A stretch of DNA of 12,773 nucleotides from Planctomycetota bacterium (GTDB lineage Bacteria; Planctomycetota; Phycisphaerae; Tepidisphaerales; Tepidisphaeraceae): positions 1-12,773 of the forward strand of contig JAKORQ010000446.1 of assembly GCA_029777755.1 (NCBI GenBank). The letters run 5' to 3'. Numbering within the stretch: position 1 is the stretch's first letter; each line of letters opens with the position of its first letter. A program made the translations under genes and the position numbers. The notes under the pieces were generated by a model. That model worked only from the letters and a program-made list of their open reading frames with translations, was not told the DNA's origin and did not search any database. Below are positions 6,846-12,773 of this stretch, piece after piece.

Positions 6846-7595
6846 ATGCCTATCCGTGTTACGGTCTGGAATGAGTTCCGCCACGAGAAGAGCAGCGAAT
6901 ACGTTAAGAAGGTCTACCCTGATGGCATCCAGAACACCCTGAAGGCTGCTGTCGAGAAGCTCCTGGGCAGCGAGGTGTCGGTACGCACCGCCACCCTTGA
7001 CGAGCCGGAGCATGGCCTGACCGATGAGGTCCTCAACAACACCGATGTCCTCTTCTGGTGGGGGCATATGGCTCACCAGGAGGTGAAGGATGAGATCGCG
7101 GCCAAGGTTGCCCAGCGCGTGCTGGCGGGCATGGGCCTGATCGTCCTTCACTCCGGCCACCATTCCAAGCCATTCCGGCTGCTGATGGGCACCAGTGGCC
7201 ATCTCAAGTGGCGCGAAGCCGGCGAGATCGAGCGCCTGTGGGTGGTCTCCCCGGGGCATCCGATCACCGTCGGCATGGAGAAGGATTACATCGAGCTGCC
7301 CCATGAGGAGATGTATGGCGAGCAGTTTGACATCCCCACTCCCGATGAGTTGGTCTTCATAAGCTGGTTCGAAGGTGGCGAGGTGTTCCGCTCCGGCTGC
7401 GTGTGGAAGCGCGGCGCCGGGAAGGTCTTCTACTTCCGGCCCGGCCACGAGAGCTACCCGACCTATCATAACCCCGAGATTCAGCGCGTCCTCGCCAATG
7501 CTGTGAAGTATGTCGCTCCTGTCGGTGGCGTACCCAATCGCACCAACTCGCCGCAGATCACCGACCCGATCGCGCCGATCAGTAAGCGCGACTAG
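6846..7595 (+). CDS. ThuA-like protein (trehalose-utilization family)
   Basis: The 249-residue product matches the ThuA-like domain, which has a class-I glutamine-amidotransferase-like alpha/beta fold without the amidotransferase cysteine triad. Visible hallmarks are the N-terminal strand MPIRVTVWNEFRHEK, the nucleotide-fold segment NNTDVLFWWGHMAHQEV (~65-81), GLIVLHSGHHSKPF (~97-110), the SPGHPIT turn (~135-141) and a C-terminal FYFRPGHESYPTYHNPEIQRVLANAVKY block. In Sinorhizobium, thuAB act in trehalose and related disaccharide use via 3-keto intermediates made by a Gfo/Idh dehydrogenase. Here dehydrogenases of that superfamily flank the gene on both sides, supporting a keto-sugar role by analogy. 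GGAG (6834-6837) lies 8 nt before ATG 6846, a strong ribosome-binding site. No signal peptide is visible, so it is cytoplasmic. Exact reaction unknown. Confidence 0.9.
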   Translation: MPIRVTVWNEFRHEKSSEYVKKVYPDGIQNTLKAAVEKLLGSEVSVRTATLDEPEHGLTDEVLNNTDVLFWWGHMAHQEVKDEIAAKVAQRVLAGMGLIVLHSGHHSKPFRLLMGTSGHLKWREAGEIERLWVVSPGHPITVGMEKDYIELPHEEMYGEQFDIPTPDELVFISWFEGGEVFRSGCVWKRGAGKVFYFRPGHESYPTYHNPEIQRVLANAVKYVAPVGGVPNRTNSPQITDPIAPISKRD

Positions 7596-7631
7596 GTGCA
7601 TTCTCCCTCGGGCAAGACGAACTATAGATGC

Positions 7632-7670
7632 AGATGGCCTGCTTCAGTTGACCGCTGAGGCAGGCCATTT
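7632..7670. terminator. Long inverted repeat downstream of the ThuA-like gene
   Basis: ATGGCCTGCTTCAG (7634-7647) pairs with CTGAGGCAGGCCAT (7655-7668) over 14 positions with one G-T wobble, around the 7-nt loop TTGACCG; flanking bases 7632-7633 and 7669-7670 can extend the stem. The stem is followed by TTTCC, then a T-rich stretch from 7681. It starts 38 bp after the stop and probably acts as a terminator or an mRNA-stabilising structure separating the ThuA-like gene from the second dehydrogenase. Confidence 0.6.
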
Positions 7671-7691
7671 CCTTGCGCTGTTAACTTTTTG

Positions 7692-7720
7692 TTTTGCTTT
7701 GCCGGACTCTGCATTACAAT
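7692..7720 (+). promoter_or_regulatory. Candidate promoter for the second Gfo/Idh/MocA gene
   Basis: TACAAT (7715-7720) is a five-of-six match to the -10 consensus. Upstream, TTTTGC (7692-7697) gives a 17-nt spacer, or TTGCTT (7694-7699) a 15-nt spacer. Transcription from about 7727 would leave a leader of about 100 nt before ATG 7826. The leader contains short GGCGC/GCGCC complementarity but no recognised riboswitch. Confidence 0.45.
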
Positions 7721-7825
7721 CCCCCGACCCATTTTTCTCTCAGCGTCGTGCGAGGCGGTTTTGCGTCGATGTGGGCGCGCCGCAGTGCGCCGACCATTCA
7801 GCATGGGGCTGCAGGAGTCCGCAGT

Positions 7826-8914
7826 ATGGATACCAAGATCGAGGCCATCGGGGCCGGAAAGCAGAAGGCATCGAAGATTCTGCGCGTTGGTTTTATTGGC
7901 ATGGGTGGCATCGCCAACCATCACGCCAATCTCTATAAAAAGCTCGGCGGCGTGGAGATGGTGTGTGGCTGCGACATTCGCCCGGAAGCCAATGAGCACT
8001 TCAAGAATGTGCATGGCATCCAGCACACCTACACCGATTTCAAGAAGATGCTCAAGGAGTTCAAGGACGTCGATGCCATTGATGTCTGCACTCCCAATGG
8101 TGTGCACGCGCCAGCGGCTATCGCTGCCGCTGAGGCGGGCAAGCACGTCTTCTGCGAGAAGCCGATGGCCATGAACGCGAAGGAAGCGCAGGCGATGGCC
8201 GACGCCGCCAAGCGGAACAAGGTGCAGTTTGTGATGGGCTTCCAGCATCGCTTTGAGCCGCGCAGCTTCGCCATCCGCGAGCAGGTGGAGTCTGGCAAGT
8301 TCGGCAAGATCCTTTACGTGCGTGCCCAGGCGCTGCGCCGCCGCGGCATCCCCAACTGGGGCGTGTTCGGGAGGAAGGAACTCCAGGGCGGCGGCCCCAT
8401 GATCGACATCGGCGTGCACATCCTCGACACCGCCTACTCGATCATCGGCCGACCCAGGCCGATCACCGCCACCGCCAACACCTTCACCTACTTCGGCAAC
8501 AAGAAGAGCAAGGTGAAGAGCCAGTGGCCCAACTGGGACTACAAGACCTACACCGTCGAGGACATGGCGGTTGGCATGATCCGCTTCGATACCGGCACGA
8601 TGCTGACGATCGAGTCCAGCTTCGTGGCCCACCTTGAGCAGGATGTCTTCAACATCCAGATCTTTGGCGAGAAGGGCGGCGCTATCTGGTCGACCTCCGA
8701 TATGTACTTCGACATGGGCACCTACATGATGAATGCCAAGCCCGCCTTCCTGGGCAACTGGAACATGTGGGAGTACAAGATGACCCACGCGATCGAGGTC
8801 TTCCGCGACGGCCGCAAGAACGAATGCCCGGCCGAGGACGGCGTGAACGTGCAGAAAATGCTCGATGCCGTCTACGCCTCCGCCCAAGCCGGCAGGGAAG
8901 TGACGATCGCGTAA
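7826..8914 (+). CDS. Gfo/Idh/MocA-family oxidoreductase
   Basis: This NAD(P)-dependent dehydrogenase of 362 residues has the Rossmann glycine motif VGFIGMGGIANHH (21-33, GxxGxG type), an acidic residue after the second strand (CGCDIRPEA), the catalytic-lysine motif CEKPMAMN (110-117) and the C-terminal-domain motif MIDIGVHILD (192-201), in which Asp194 and His198 occupy the usual catalytic positions. The C-terminal domain ends in GVNVQKMLDAVYASAQAGREVTI, typical of the family. It belongs to a different branch from the first dehydrogenase (longer, different glycine loop), so it is not a recent duplicate. The start is set at ATG 7826 because AGGAG (7813-7817) lies 8 nt upstream; the frame is open back to 7694, but that extension is not family-like. 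A strong terminator follows. Substrate unknown; a sugar or inositol-type keto-sugar pathway with the ThuA-like protein is inferred. Confidence 0.93.
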   Translation: MDTKIEAIGAGKQKASKILRVGFIGMGGIANHHANLYKKLGGVEMVCGCDIRPEANEHFKNVHGIQHTYTDFKKMLKEFKDVDAIDVCTPNGVHAPAAIAAAEAGKHVFCEKPMAMNAKEAQAMADAAKRNKVQFVMGFQHRFEPRSFAIREQVESGKFGKILYVRAQALRRRGIPNWGVFGRKELQGGGPMIDIGVHILDTAYSIIGRPRPITATANTFTYFGNKKSKVKSQWPNWDYKTYTVEDMAVGMIRFDTGTMLTIESSFVAHLEQDVFNIQIFGEKGGAIWSTSDMYFDMGTYMMNAKPAFLGNWNMWEYKMTHAIEVFRDGRKNECPAEDGVNVQKMLDAVYASAQAGREVTIA

Positions 8915-8939
8915 GCGATCATCGATCCAGGCAACAGAC

Positions 8940-8978
8940 AAGCCGCGCCCTCCACCAGGGCGCGGCTTTCTCGTTTTC
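8940..8978 (+). terminator. Rho-independent terminator of the dehydrogenase group
   Basis: AGCCGCGCCCT (8941-8951) and AGGGCGCGGCT (8957-8967) form a perfect 11-bp GC-rich stem with a 5-nt loop; A8940-T8968 can extend it. A T-rich tail (TTTCTCGTTTT) follows. It lies 26 bp after the stop of the second dehydrogenase. Confidence 0.9.
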
Positions 8979-9018
8979 CAAGCTCAGGAAAAGGGGCGAC
9001 GCAGGCAATTACACTGTC

Positions 9019-9106
9019 GACACAAAGACGCCAGGACCCGAAGACACAAAGCCCTGGAAGCGCGGCACATTATCCCTAGCGGTATAGAGACGCAACGCTG
9101 GAAGCG
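9019..9106. repeat. Short direct repeats in a non-coding spacer
   Basis: Two exact 9-mers recur: GACACAAAG at 9019-9027 and 9043-9051 (24-bp period), and CTGGAAGCG at 9054-9062 and 9098-9106 (44-bp period). The surrounding 8979-9135 has no gene-like frame. The style resembles degenerate interspersed repeats seen in large environmental genomes, but only this one locus is visible. Confidence 0.45.
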
Positions 9107-9135
9107 TGGGCGTCCTCGTCCGCACTTGCAGGAGC

Positions 9136-9168
9136 CAAAAACAACAAAACCCCGGCTGGACCGGGGTT
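9136..9168 (-). terminator. Rho-independent terminator of tRNA-Val
   Basis: Read on the - strand, AACCCCGG (9168-9161) and CCGGGGTT (9155-9148) form an 8-bp perfect stem with a 5-nt loop, followed by a T-rich tail (TTGTTGTTTTTGG). It begins 8 nt after the tRNA 3' end, as expected for a monocistronic tRNA. Confidence 0.85.
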
Positions 9169-9176
9169 GTCGTAAA

Positions 9177-9250
9177 TGGGCGATACAGGACTCGAACCTG
9201 TGACCTCACGGGTGTGATCCGTGCGTTCTAGCCAGCTGAACTAATCGCCC
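9177..9250 (-). tRNA. tRNA-Val (anticodon CAC)
   Basis: The - strand folds into a complete cloverleaf of 74 nt. The acceptor stem pairs GGGCGAT (9250-9244) with ATCGCCC (9184-9178). The D arm is GTTC/GAAC with a 9-nt loop. The anticodon arm CACGG/CCGTG carries loop ATCACAC, placing U at position 33 and CAC at 34-36 (9216-9214), which reads GUG valine codons. The T arm is ACAGG-TTCGAGT-CCTGT. The discriminator is A (9177), and CCA is not encoded, so it must be added after transcription. The GGGCGATTAG 5' end is typical of bacterial valine tRNAs. It has its own promoter and terminator. Confidence 0.96.
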
Positions 9251-9264
9251 GGCGAACTACGGAT

Positions 9265-9293
9265 AATCTATGCGGAAACACGCCACTTGGCAA
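9265..9293 (-). promoter_or_regulatory. Promoter for tRNA-Val
   Basis: On the - strand TTGCCA (9293-9288) and TAGATT (9270-9265) are separated by exactly 17 nt. The -10 ends 14 nt before the mature 5' end, leaving a short leader for RNase P. The -35 hexamer is the same TTGCCA as at the first dehydrogenase. Confidence 0.65.
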
Positions 9294-9398
9294 GCCGCTG
9301 GGGTCTGCTTCTCGCGGCGCCCGTCATCTTTGGTGCAGCTTGACTTGGCTGGTGGTGGCAGGCATGCTCAGCAACACTTTTTCCCTGGAAGGAAGCGA

Positions 9399-11537
9399 AT
9401 GCAGCAGCTTGAGAAGGTCGCCTGGGATCGGCACTCCTATCTGTTTGATGGCCAGCGGAGGTTTCTGGTTTCTGGTGAGTTCCATTACTTCCGCGTTCCC
9501 AAGGAGGACTGGCGCAGGCGGCTGCGGCTCTGGAAGGATGCCGGCGGCAATGCCATCGCGACCTACGTGCCATGGCTGATCCATGAGCCGGAAGAGGGAA
9601 GATTTGCCTTCGGCCCGGAGCCCTGGCGGCAGGTGGAGGCCTTCCTTGAACTGTGCGCCGAGGACCATGTGCACGTGATCGCCCGGCCGGGGCCTTATCA
9701 ATACTCCGAGTTGAGAGGCAACGGTGTTCCTCTCTGGCTGTTTGAAAAGTATCCGCAGTTGCTGGCCACCGACCTGGCCGGGAAGCCACGTAGCCGCATC
9801 TCGGCGTCATACATTCATCCGATTTTCCTGGAGAAGACGAAGGCATGGTTCGACCAGGTCTGCCCGCTGCTTGCAAAGTACACGCTGGACAGGGGCGGCC
9901 CGATAGCCATGGCGCAGTTCGACAATGAACTGATGGGGATCCATGAGTGGTGCGGCGGCTGGGACTATAACGCCCAGTCGATGGGGTTCGGCCGCGAGGA
10001 TGGACGCTATGCCAGTTTCCTGCGTCAGCGCTACGGCAGCATCGAGGCGGTGAACGAGGCCTACGGCACCAAATTCGCCAGCTTCGCCGACGCCCGCCCC
10101 ATCGAGGACAAAGGCTCCAGGAGCAACGAGGATCGCCGCCGGGTGCGCGACTACATGGAGTTCTATTTCAGCACGATAGGGGAGTACGCCCGGATCCTCA
10201 TGCAGATGATGCGCGAGCGCGGGCTGGATGTACCGTTTGTGCACAACTCGGCCAATCCCGGCATGAACGCCTATTTCCGCGAGATGATGCGGCAGACGGG
10301 TGGCCAGGTCCTGCTGGGCTCCGATCACTATTACACGCTGAACATGAACTGGGAGCAGAACAATCCCACCCCACTGTACGCCAGCAAGTGCTACTACTCC
10401 ATGGAGATGCTGCGGCTGATGGGCTGCCCCCAGACGGTGTTCGAGATGCCGGGGGGGAGCTGCAGCGACTTCCCGCCGGTGACGCCCAGCGACCTGCGGG
10501 CCTGTTACTTCATGCACGCGGCGCTGGGGATGAAGGGGGTCAATTACTACATCCTCACCGGCGGGCCAAATCCCCCGGGTATGGGCACCACCAGCGACAT
10601 CTACGACTACAACGCGGCCATCGCGGCCGACGGTACGGTGCGCCCGCTGCTCCAGGTGCAGAAGGAGTTTGCCCAGTTCCTGCATGGCAATTCCTGGCTG
10701 GCTGAGGCGGGACTGGACAGCGACTTCTCGATCGGCCTGGACTGGGATCACGCGCTGGCAGGTAACTACTTCGCCAATCGCGGCGACCTGGAGATGAGCA
10801 GCGCCGATGCGTGGTTGTTCTGGCGCAAGGGGATGTATGTCTCGGCGATGTGCGGTTCATGGTCGGCGGGGATGGTTGATCTCCACAGCGACGATCTGCT
10901 CTCCTCGACGGACAGGCCACTGTGGGTGGCTGCCAGCGTCTGCATGGCCAGGTCGGTGCAGGAGCGGCTGGTGAAGTTCGTCTCTGAAGGCGGGCGGCTC
11001 CTGATAGCGCCAGTGATCCCGTATCTTGACGAAAACTTCCGTCCATGCACGCTGCTGCGCGATTTTCTTGATGGGGCAAGCGTATCTGAATGCAGCGGGG
11101 CGTGTTTGCGACTCAACGCCGGGCCGGTGGAGAACGTGCAGCTCTCCGGCCGGCTCTTCAAGGCGCAGACGTTGCCCAGCGGCGCGGCGGCCATGGCACG
11201 CGAGGTTAACTCAGGTGCCACCTGTGGCTGGAAGGTCGCACGCGGCAAGGGATCGCTTATCTGGCTGGGCCTTCAGTGGATGCACACGATGAACGAGCAC
11301 AGCCGGATGGTGGAATACCTGCTGGCGGAATGTGGCGTGCGCTCGCGGGTAGTGGAATGCGACAACCCGAACGTCTGGACGACGCTGCGCAGCGGCGCCG
11401 GCCGGCGGATGCTGTTCGTCATGAACCTGTTCAGTTCGCCGATGGTGGCAAACATCCGCGTCCCGTCCGCCGGCGAAGGCAAACCGGTGCGATACGAACT
11501 TCCACCCATGACCGTGCAGCCAGTGGAGATCCGCTAA
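9399..11537 (+). CDS. GH35-like beta-galactosidase with GATase-like C-terminal domain
   Basis: This 712-residue glycoside hydrolase probably cleaves beta-galactosides or related linkages. The N-terminal TIM barrel begins at LFDGQRRFLVSGEFHYFRVP (~15-34), a glycosidase family 35 signature, then WKDAGGNAIATYVPWLIHEPEEGRFAF (~45-71) and ARPGPYQYSEL (~95-105). The likely acid/base is Glu177 in MAQFDNELMG; the likely nucleophile is Glu349 in TVFEMPGGS. After ~480, the segment PLWVAASVCMARSVQERLVKFVSEGGRLLIAP resembles the glutamine-amidotransferase-like trimerisation domain of GH42 beta-galactosidases, followed by a small beta domain at the end. No signal peptide is visible, so it is likely cytoplasmic, acting on imported oligosaccharides. 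The start is set at ATG 9399, with AAGGA 5 nt upstream and family-like sequence directly after; the frame is open to ATG 9270, which would overlap the tRNA promoter. It stands alone, convergent with dxs. Confidence 0.88.
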   Translation: MQQLEKVAWDRHSYLFDGQRRFLVSGEFHYFRVPKEDWRRRLRLWKDAGGNAIATYVPWLIHEPEEGRFAFGPEPWRQVEAFLELCAEDHVHVIARPGPYQYSELRGNGVPLWLFEKYPQLLATDLAGKPRSRISASYIHPIFLEKTKAWFDQVCPLLAKYTLDRGGPIAMAQFDNELMGIHEWCGGWDYNAQSMGFGREDGRYASFLRQRYGSIEAVNEAYGTKFASFADARPIEDKGSRSNEDRRRVRDYMEFYFSTIGEYARILMQMMRERGLDVPFVHNSANPGMNAYFREMMRQTGGQVLLGSDHYYTLNMNWEQNNPTPLYASKCYYSMEMLRLMGCPQTVFEMPGGSCSDFPPVTPSDLRACYFMHAALGMKGVNYYILTGGPNPPGMGTTSDIYDYNAAIAADGTVRPLLQVQKEFAQFLHGNSWLAEAGLDSDFSIGLDWDHALAGNYFANRGDLEMSSADAWLFWRKGMYVSAMCGSWSAGMVDLHSDDLLSSTDRPLWVAASVCMARSVQERLVKFVSEGGRLLIAPVIPYLDENFRPCTLLRDFLDGASVSECSGACLRLNAGPVENVQLSGRLFKAQTLPSGAAAMAREVNSGATCGWKVARGKGSLIWLGLQWMHTMNEHSRMVEYLLAECGVRSRVVECDNPNVWTTLRSGAGRRMLFVMNLFSSPMVANIRVPSAGEGKPVRYELPPMTVQPVEIR

Positions 11538-11550
11538 CCCACAATGGCAG

Positions 11551-11581
11551 GGGCGACGTGCAAATATCCGTCCCGTCGCCC
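11551..11581. terminator. Inverted repeat between convergent GH35 and dxs genes
   Basis: GGGCGACG (11551-11558) and CGTCGCCC (11574-11581) are perfect 8-bp arms around a 15-nt loop, filling most of the 50-bp space between the two convergent stops. Neither side has a T tract, so it is at best a weak bidirectional terminator or a transcript-end stabiliser. Confidence 0.4.
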
Positions 11582-11587
11582 GCCAGT

Positions 11588-12773
11588 TTAGCTGGCTGAG
11601 AGGCGGATCGTCTTCTGCCGCAGTTGCTCGTCGGCCTTCGAGGCCTTGGCGATCGCAGTGTGGACGGCCGCGACGATTCCTGGTGTGTCCAGACCCACCT
11701 CGGCGAGCTGCTGCTTGCGCGTCATGTGTCCCAGCAGGCGGTCAGGCATCCCCAGCAGGGTAATGTTCTCCGTGGGCAGGCCATTCTGCACTGCGTACTC
11801 GATCACGGCCGTGCCGAAGCCATTCTGTATGGCGTGATCTTCCAGTGTCAGCACTGGATGACCCGGCCGCAGTGTTCTCTGGAGCATCTCGCCATCGATC
11901 GGCTTACAGAAGCGGGCGTCGATGATCTCGACCTTGACACCTTCCTCTGCAAGCAGGTCGGCCGCCGCTACGGCGCTCGCGGTGAGCGCGCCATACGAGA
12001 TGATCGTGGCATCGCCGCCGCTGCGCAGGCGACGGCTCTTGCCCAGTTCCCATTCGCTGGTGGCCTGGGCGCGAAGGGCCGGGTCGGTAAGCTTCTCAAG
12101 GTTATCGGCCGGCACCGTGTCACGGGGATAGCGCAGCGCCGATGGCCGGTCGAGCTTCAGCGTCAGGCGCAAAGCGCGATTCAGCTCTGCCTCGTCGCTG
12201 GGCGCCATCAGCACCATCCCGGGCATCGGGCGAAGGAAGGCCTGGTCCATGAACCCGTGGTGCACAGCTCCATCGTCGCCGACGTAGCCGGCGCGATCCA
12301 TGCAAAAGACCACCGGCAATCCCTGCAGCGCGATCTCCTGCCAGATCTGGTCGAACGCTCGCTGGGTGAATGTCGAGTAGACGCAGGCGTATGGCCGGAG
12401 CCCCGCCTTGCACAATCCGGCGGCGTAGGCGGCCAGATGGCTCTCGCAGATGCCCACATCCGTGTAACGATCGGGGAAATGCGGGGCAAACTTGCTCAGT
12501 CCCGTGCCATCCGGCATGGCGGCCGTCAGGGCGAAGACGCGCTTGTCCTCCTTCGCAATCGCGATAAGCGCATCGGCAAAGGCATTCGTCCAGCTCTTAC
12601 CCGAGGCCGGGGCAAACTCCACCTGCTCCCCGTTGAAGCGGAAACTCGACGGCGAGTGGAACTTGGTCGGCTCCTCGACCGCCACCTTGTAGCCATTGCC
12701 CTTTACCGTGCGGATGTGCAGCACCGCAGGGGCGTTGAGGTTGCGGATCTCAGAGAGAGTCTGCAGCAGCTCC
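11588..12773 (-). CDS. dxs: 1-deoxy-D-xylulose-5-phosphate synthase (5' partial)
   Basis: DXS condenses pyruvate and glyceraldehyde-3-phosphate to DXP, the first step of the MEP isoprenoid pathway, using thiamine diphosphate. The frame is open to the right edge: the last visible codons spell ELLQTLSEIRNLNAPAV before LHIRTVKGNGY, the family's KGKGY-type block, so the start and the TPP-binding GDG domain lie outside. The visible 394 residues hold the end of domain I, the transketolase-like pyrimidine domain with AAMPDGTGL, RYTDVGICESHLAAYAAGL (catalytic-proximal Glu at ~110), VYSTFTQRAFDQIWQEIALQ and DRAGYVGDDGAVHHGFMDQAFLR, and the C-terminal domain with KPIDGEML and DHAIQNGFGTAVIEY. Retention of the DRAG-VG-DG-HHG block separates it from plain transketolase. 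The Ser-His after Glu (most proteobacteria have Gln-His) resembles planctomycete enzymes as I recall them. Confidence 0.95.
   Translation of the reverse strand, partial: ELLQTLSEIRNLNAPAVLHIRTVKGNGYKVAVEEPTKFHSPSSFRFNGEQVEFAPASGKSWTNAFADALIAIAKEDKRVFALTAAMPDGTGLSKFAPHFPDRYTDVGICESHLAAYAAGLCKAGLRPYACVYSTFTQRAFDQIWQEIALQGLPVVFCMDRAGYVGDDGAVHHGFMDQAFLRPMPGMVLMAPSDEAELNRALRLTLKLDRPSALRYPRDTVPADNLEKLTDPALRAQATSEWELGKSRRLRSGGDATIISYGALTASAVAAADLLAEEGVKVEIIDARFCKPIDGEMLQRTLRPGHPVLTLEDHAIQNGFGTAVIEYAVQNGLPTENITLLGMPDRLLGHMTRKQQLAEVGLDTPGIVAAVHTAIAKASKADEQLRQKTIRLSAS

Noticed and set aside
6594..7601. 335-codon open frame on - across the ThuA-like gene
   Set aside because: It is antisense to the ThuA-like gene and the end of the first dehydrogenase, and shows no family motif or ribosome-binding site.
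7694..7825. N-terminal extension of the second dehydrogenase
   Set aside because: A -10 element lies inside the extension and a good Shine-Dalgarno site precedes ATG 7826. The extra residues are not family-like.
7622..8941. 439-codon open frame on - opposite the second dehydrogenase
   Set aside because: It mirrors a strongly supported Gfo/Idh/MocA gene in GC-rich DNA, runs into both flanking hairpins, and its His/Leu/Ala-rich product has no recognisable domain.
9019..9106. CRISPR-like array
   Set aside because: The repeats are only 9 bp, occur twice each and have unequal periods, with no cas genes nearby.
9340..9368. TTGACT-N17-CATGCT as a promoter for the GH35-like gene
   Set aside because: The -35 is good, but the -10 matches the consensus at only three of six positions, too weak to list.
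9807..10751. 314-codon open frame on - inside the GH35-like gene
   Set aside because: The + strand product carries catalytic motifs throughout; the antisense product is low-complexity and unrecognisable.

Overview
The window is about 12.8 kb of GC-rich, densely coding chromosomal DNA from a diderm bacterium. An outer-membrane MlaA lipoprotein and its periplasmic partner MlaC indicate two membranes. The DXS active-site variant (GICESH where most proteobacteria have an AEQH-type motif), the paired Gfo/Idh/MocA oxidoreductases with a ThuA-like protein, and the large GH35-like glycosidase are the gene mix I associate with Planctomycetes (Phycisphaera-like) and neighbouring sugar-degrading phyla. 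That placement is an inference from memory of these families, not a search.

Left third (1-3428, + strand): a co-directional run of a 5'-truncated AMP-forming acyl-CoA ligase, an NAD(+) synthase-type PP-loop enzyme, and a double GNAT acyltransferase whose frame overlaps the end of the synthase by 83 bp. This looks like the tail of an exopolysaccharide / exosortase-type tailoring cluster, not housekeeping NAD metabolism. A strong hairpin follows it.

Middle (3429-5598): thpR (RNA 2',3'-cyclic phosphodiesterase, 2H superfamily) on + converges, with 5 bp between stops, on the - strand pair mlaC-mlaA of the retrograde phospholipid-trafficking system. The MlaFEDB transporter genes are not in the window.

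Central right (5599-8978): a Gfo/Idh/MocA dehydrogenase divergent from mlaC, then a ThuA-like protein, then a second Gfo/Idh/MocA dehydrogenase, all on +. Together they look like a small sugar or keto-sugar catabolic group. A long inverted repeat separates thuA from the second dehydrogenase, and a strong rho-independent terminator ends the group.

Right (8979-12773): a repeat-bearing spacer; a - strand tRNA-Val(CAC) with its own promoter and terminator; a + strand GH35-like beta-galactosidase with a glutamine-amidotransferase-like C-terminal part; and, converging on it, the C-terminal two thirds of 1-deoxy-D-xylulose-5-phosphate synthase (dxs), running off the right edge.

Two initiation styles coexist. 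nadE, thuA, the second dehydrogenase, GH35 and mlaA have purine-rich Shine-Dalgarno sites. thpR, mlaC and the first dehydrogenase have none, but carry a -10-like hexamer 6-9 nt before the ATG, as expected of leaderless transcripts. I saw no CRISPR array, insertion sequence, phage gene or defence system. No intergenic stretch exceeds 300 bases; the longest, 8915-9176, holds a terminator, short repeats and the tRNA terminator.
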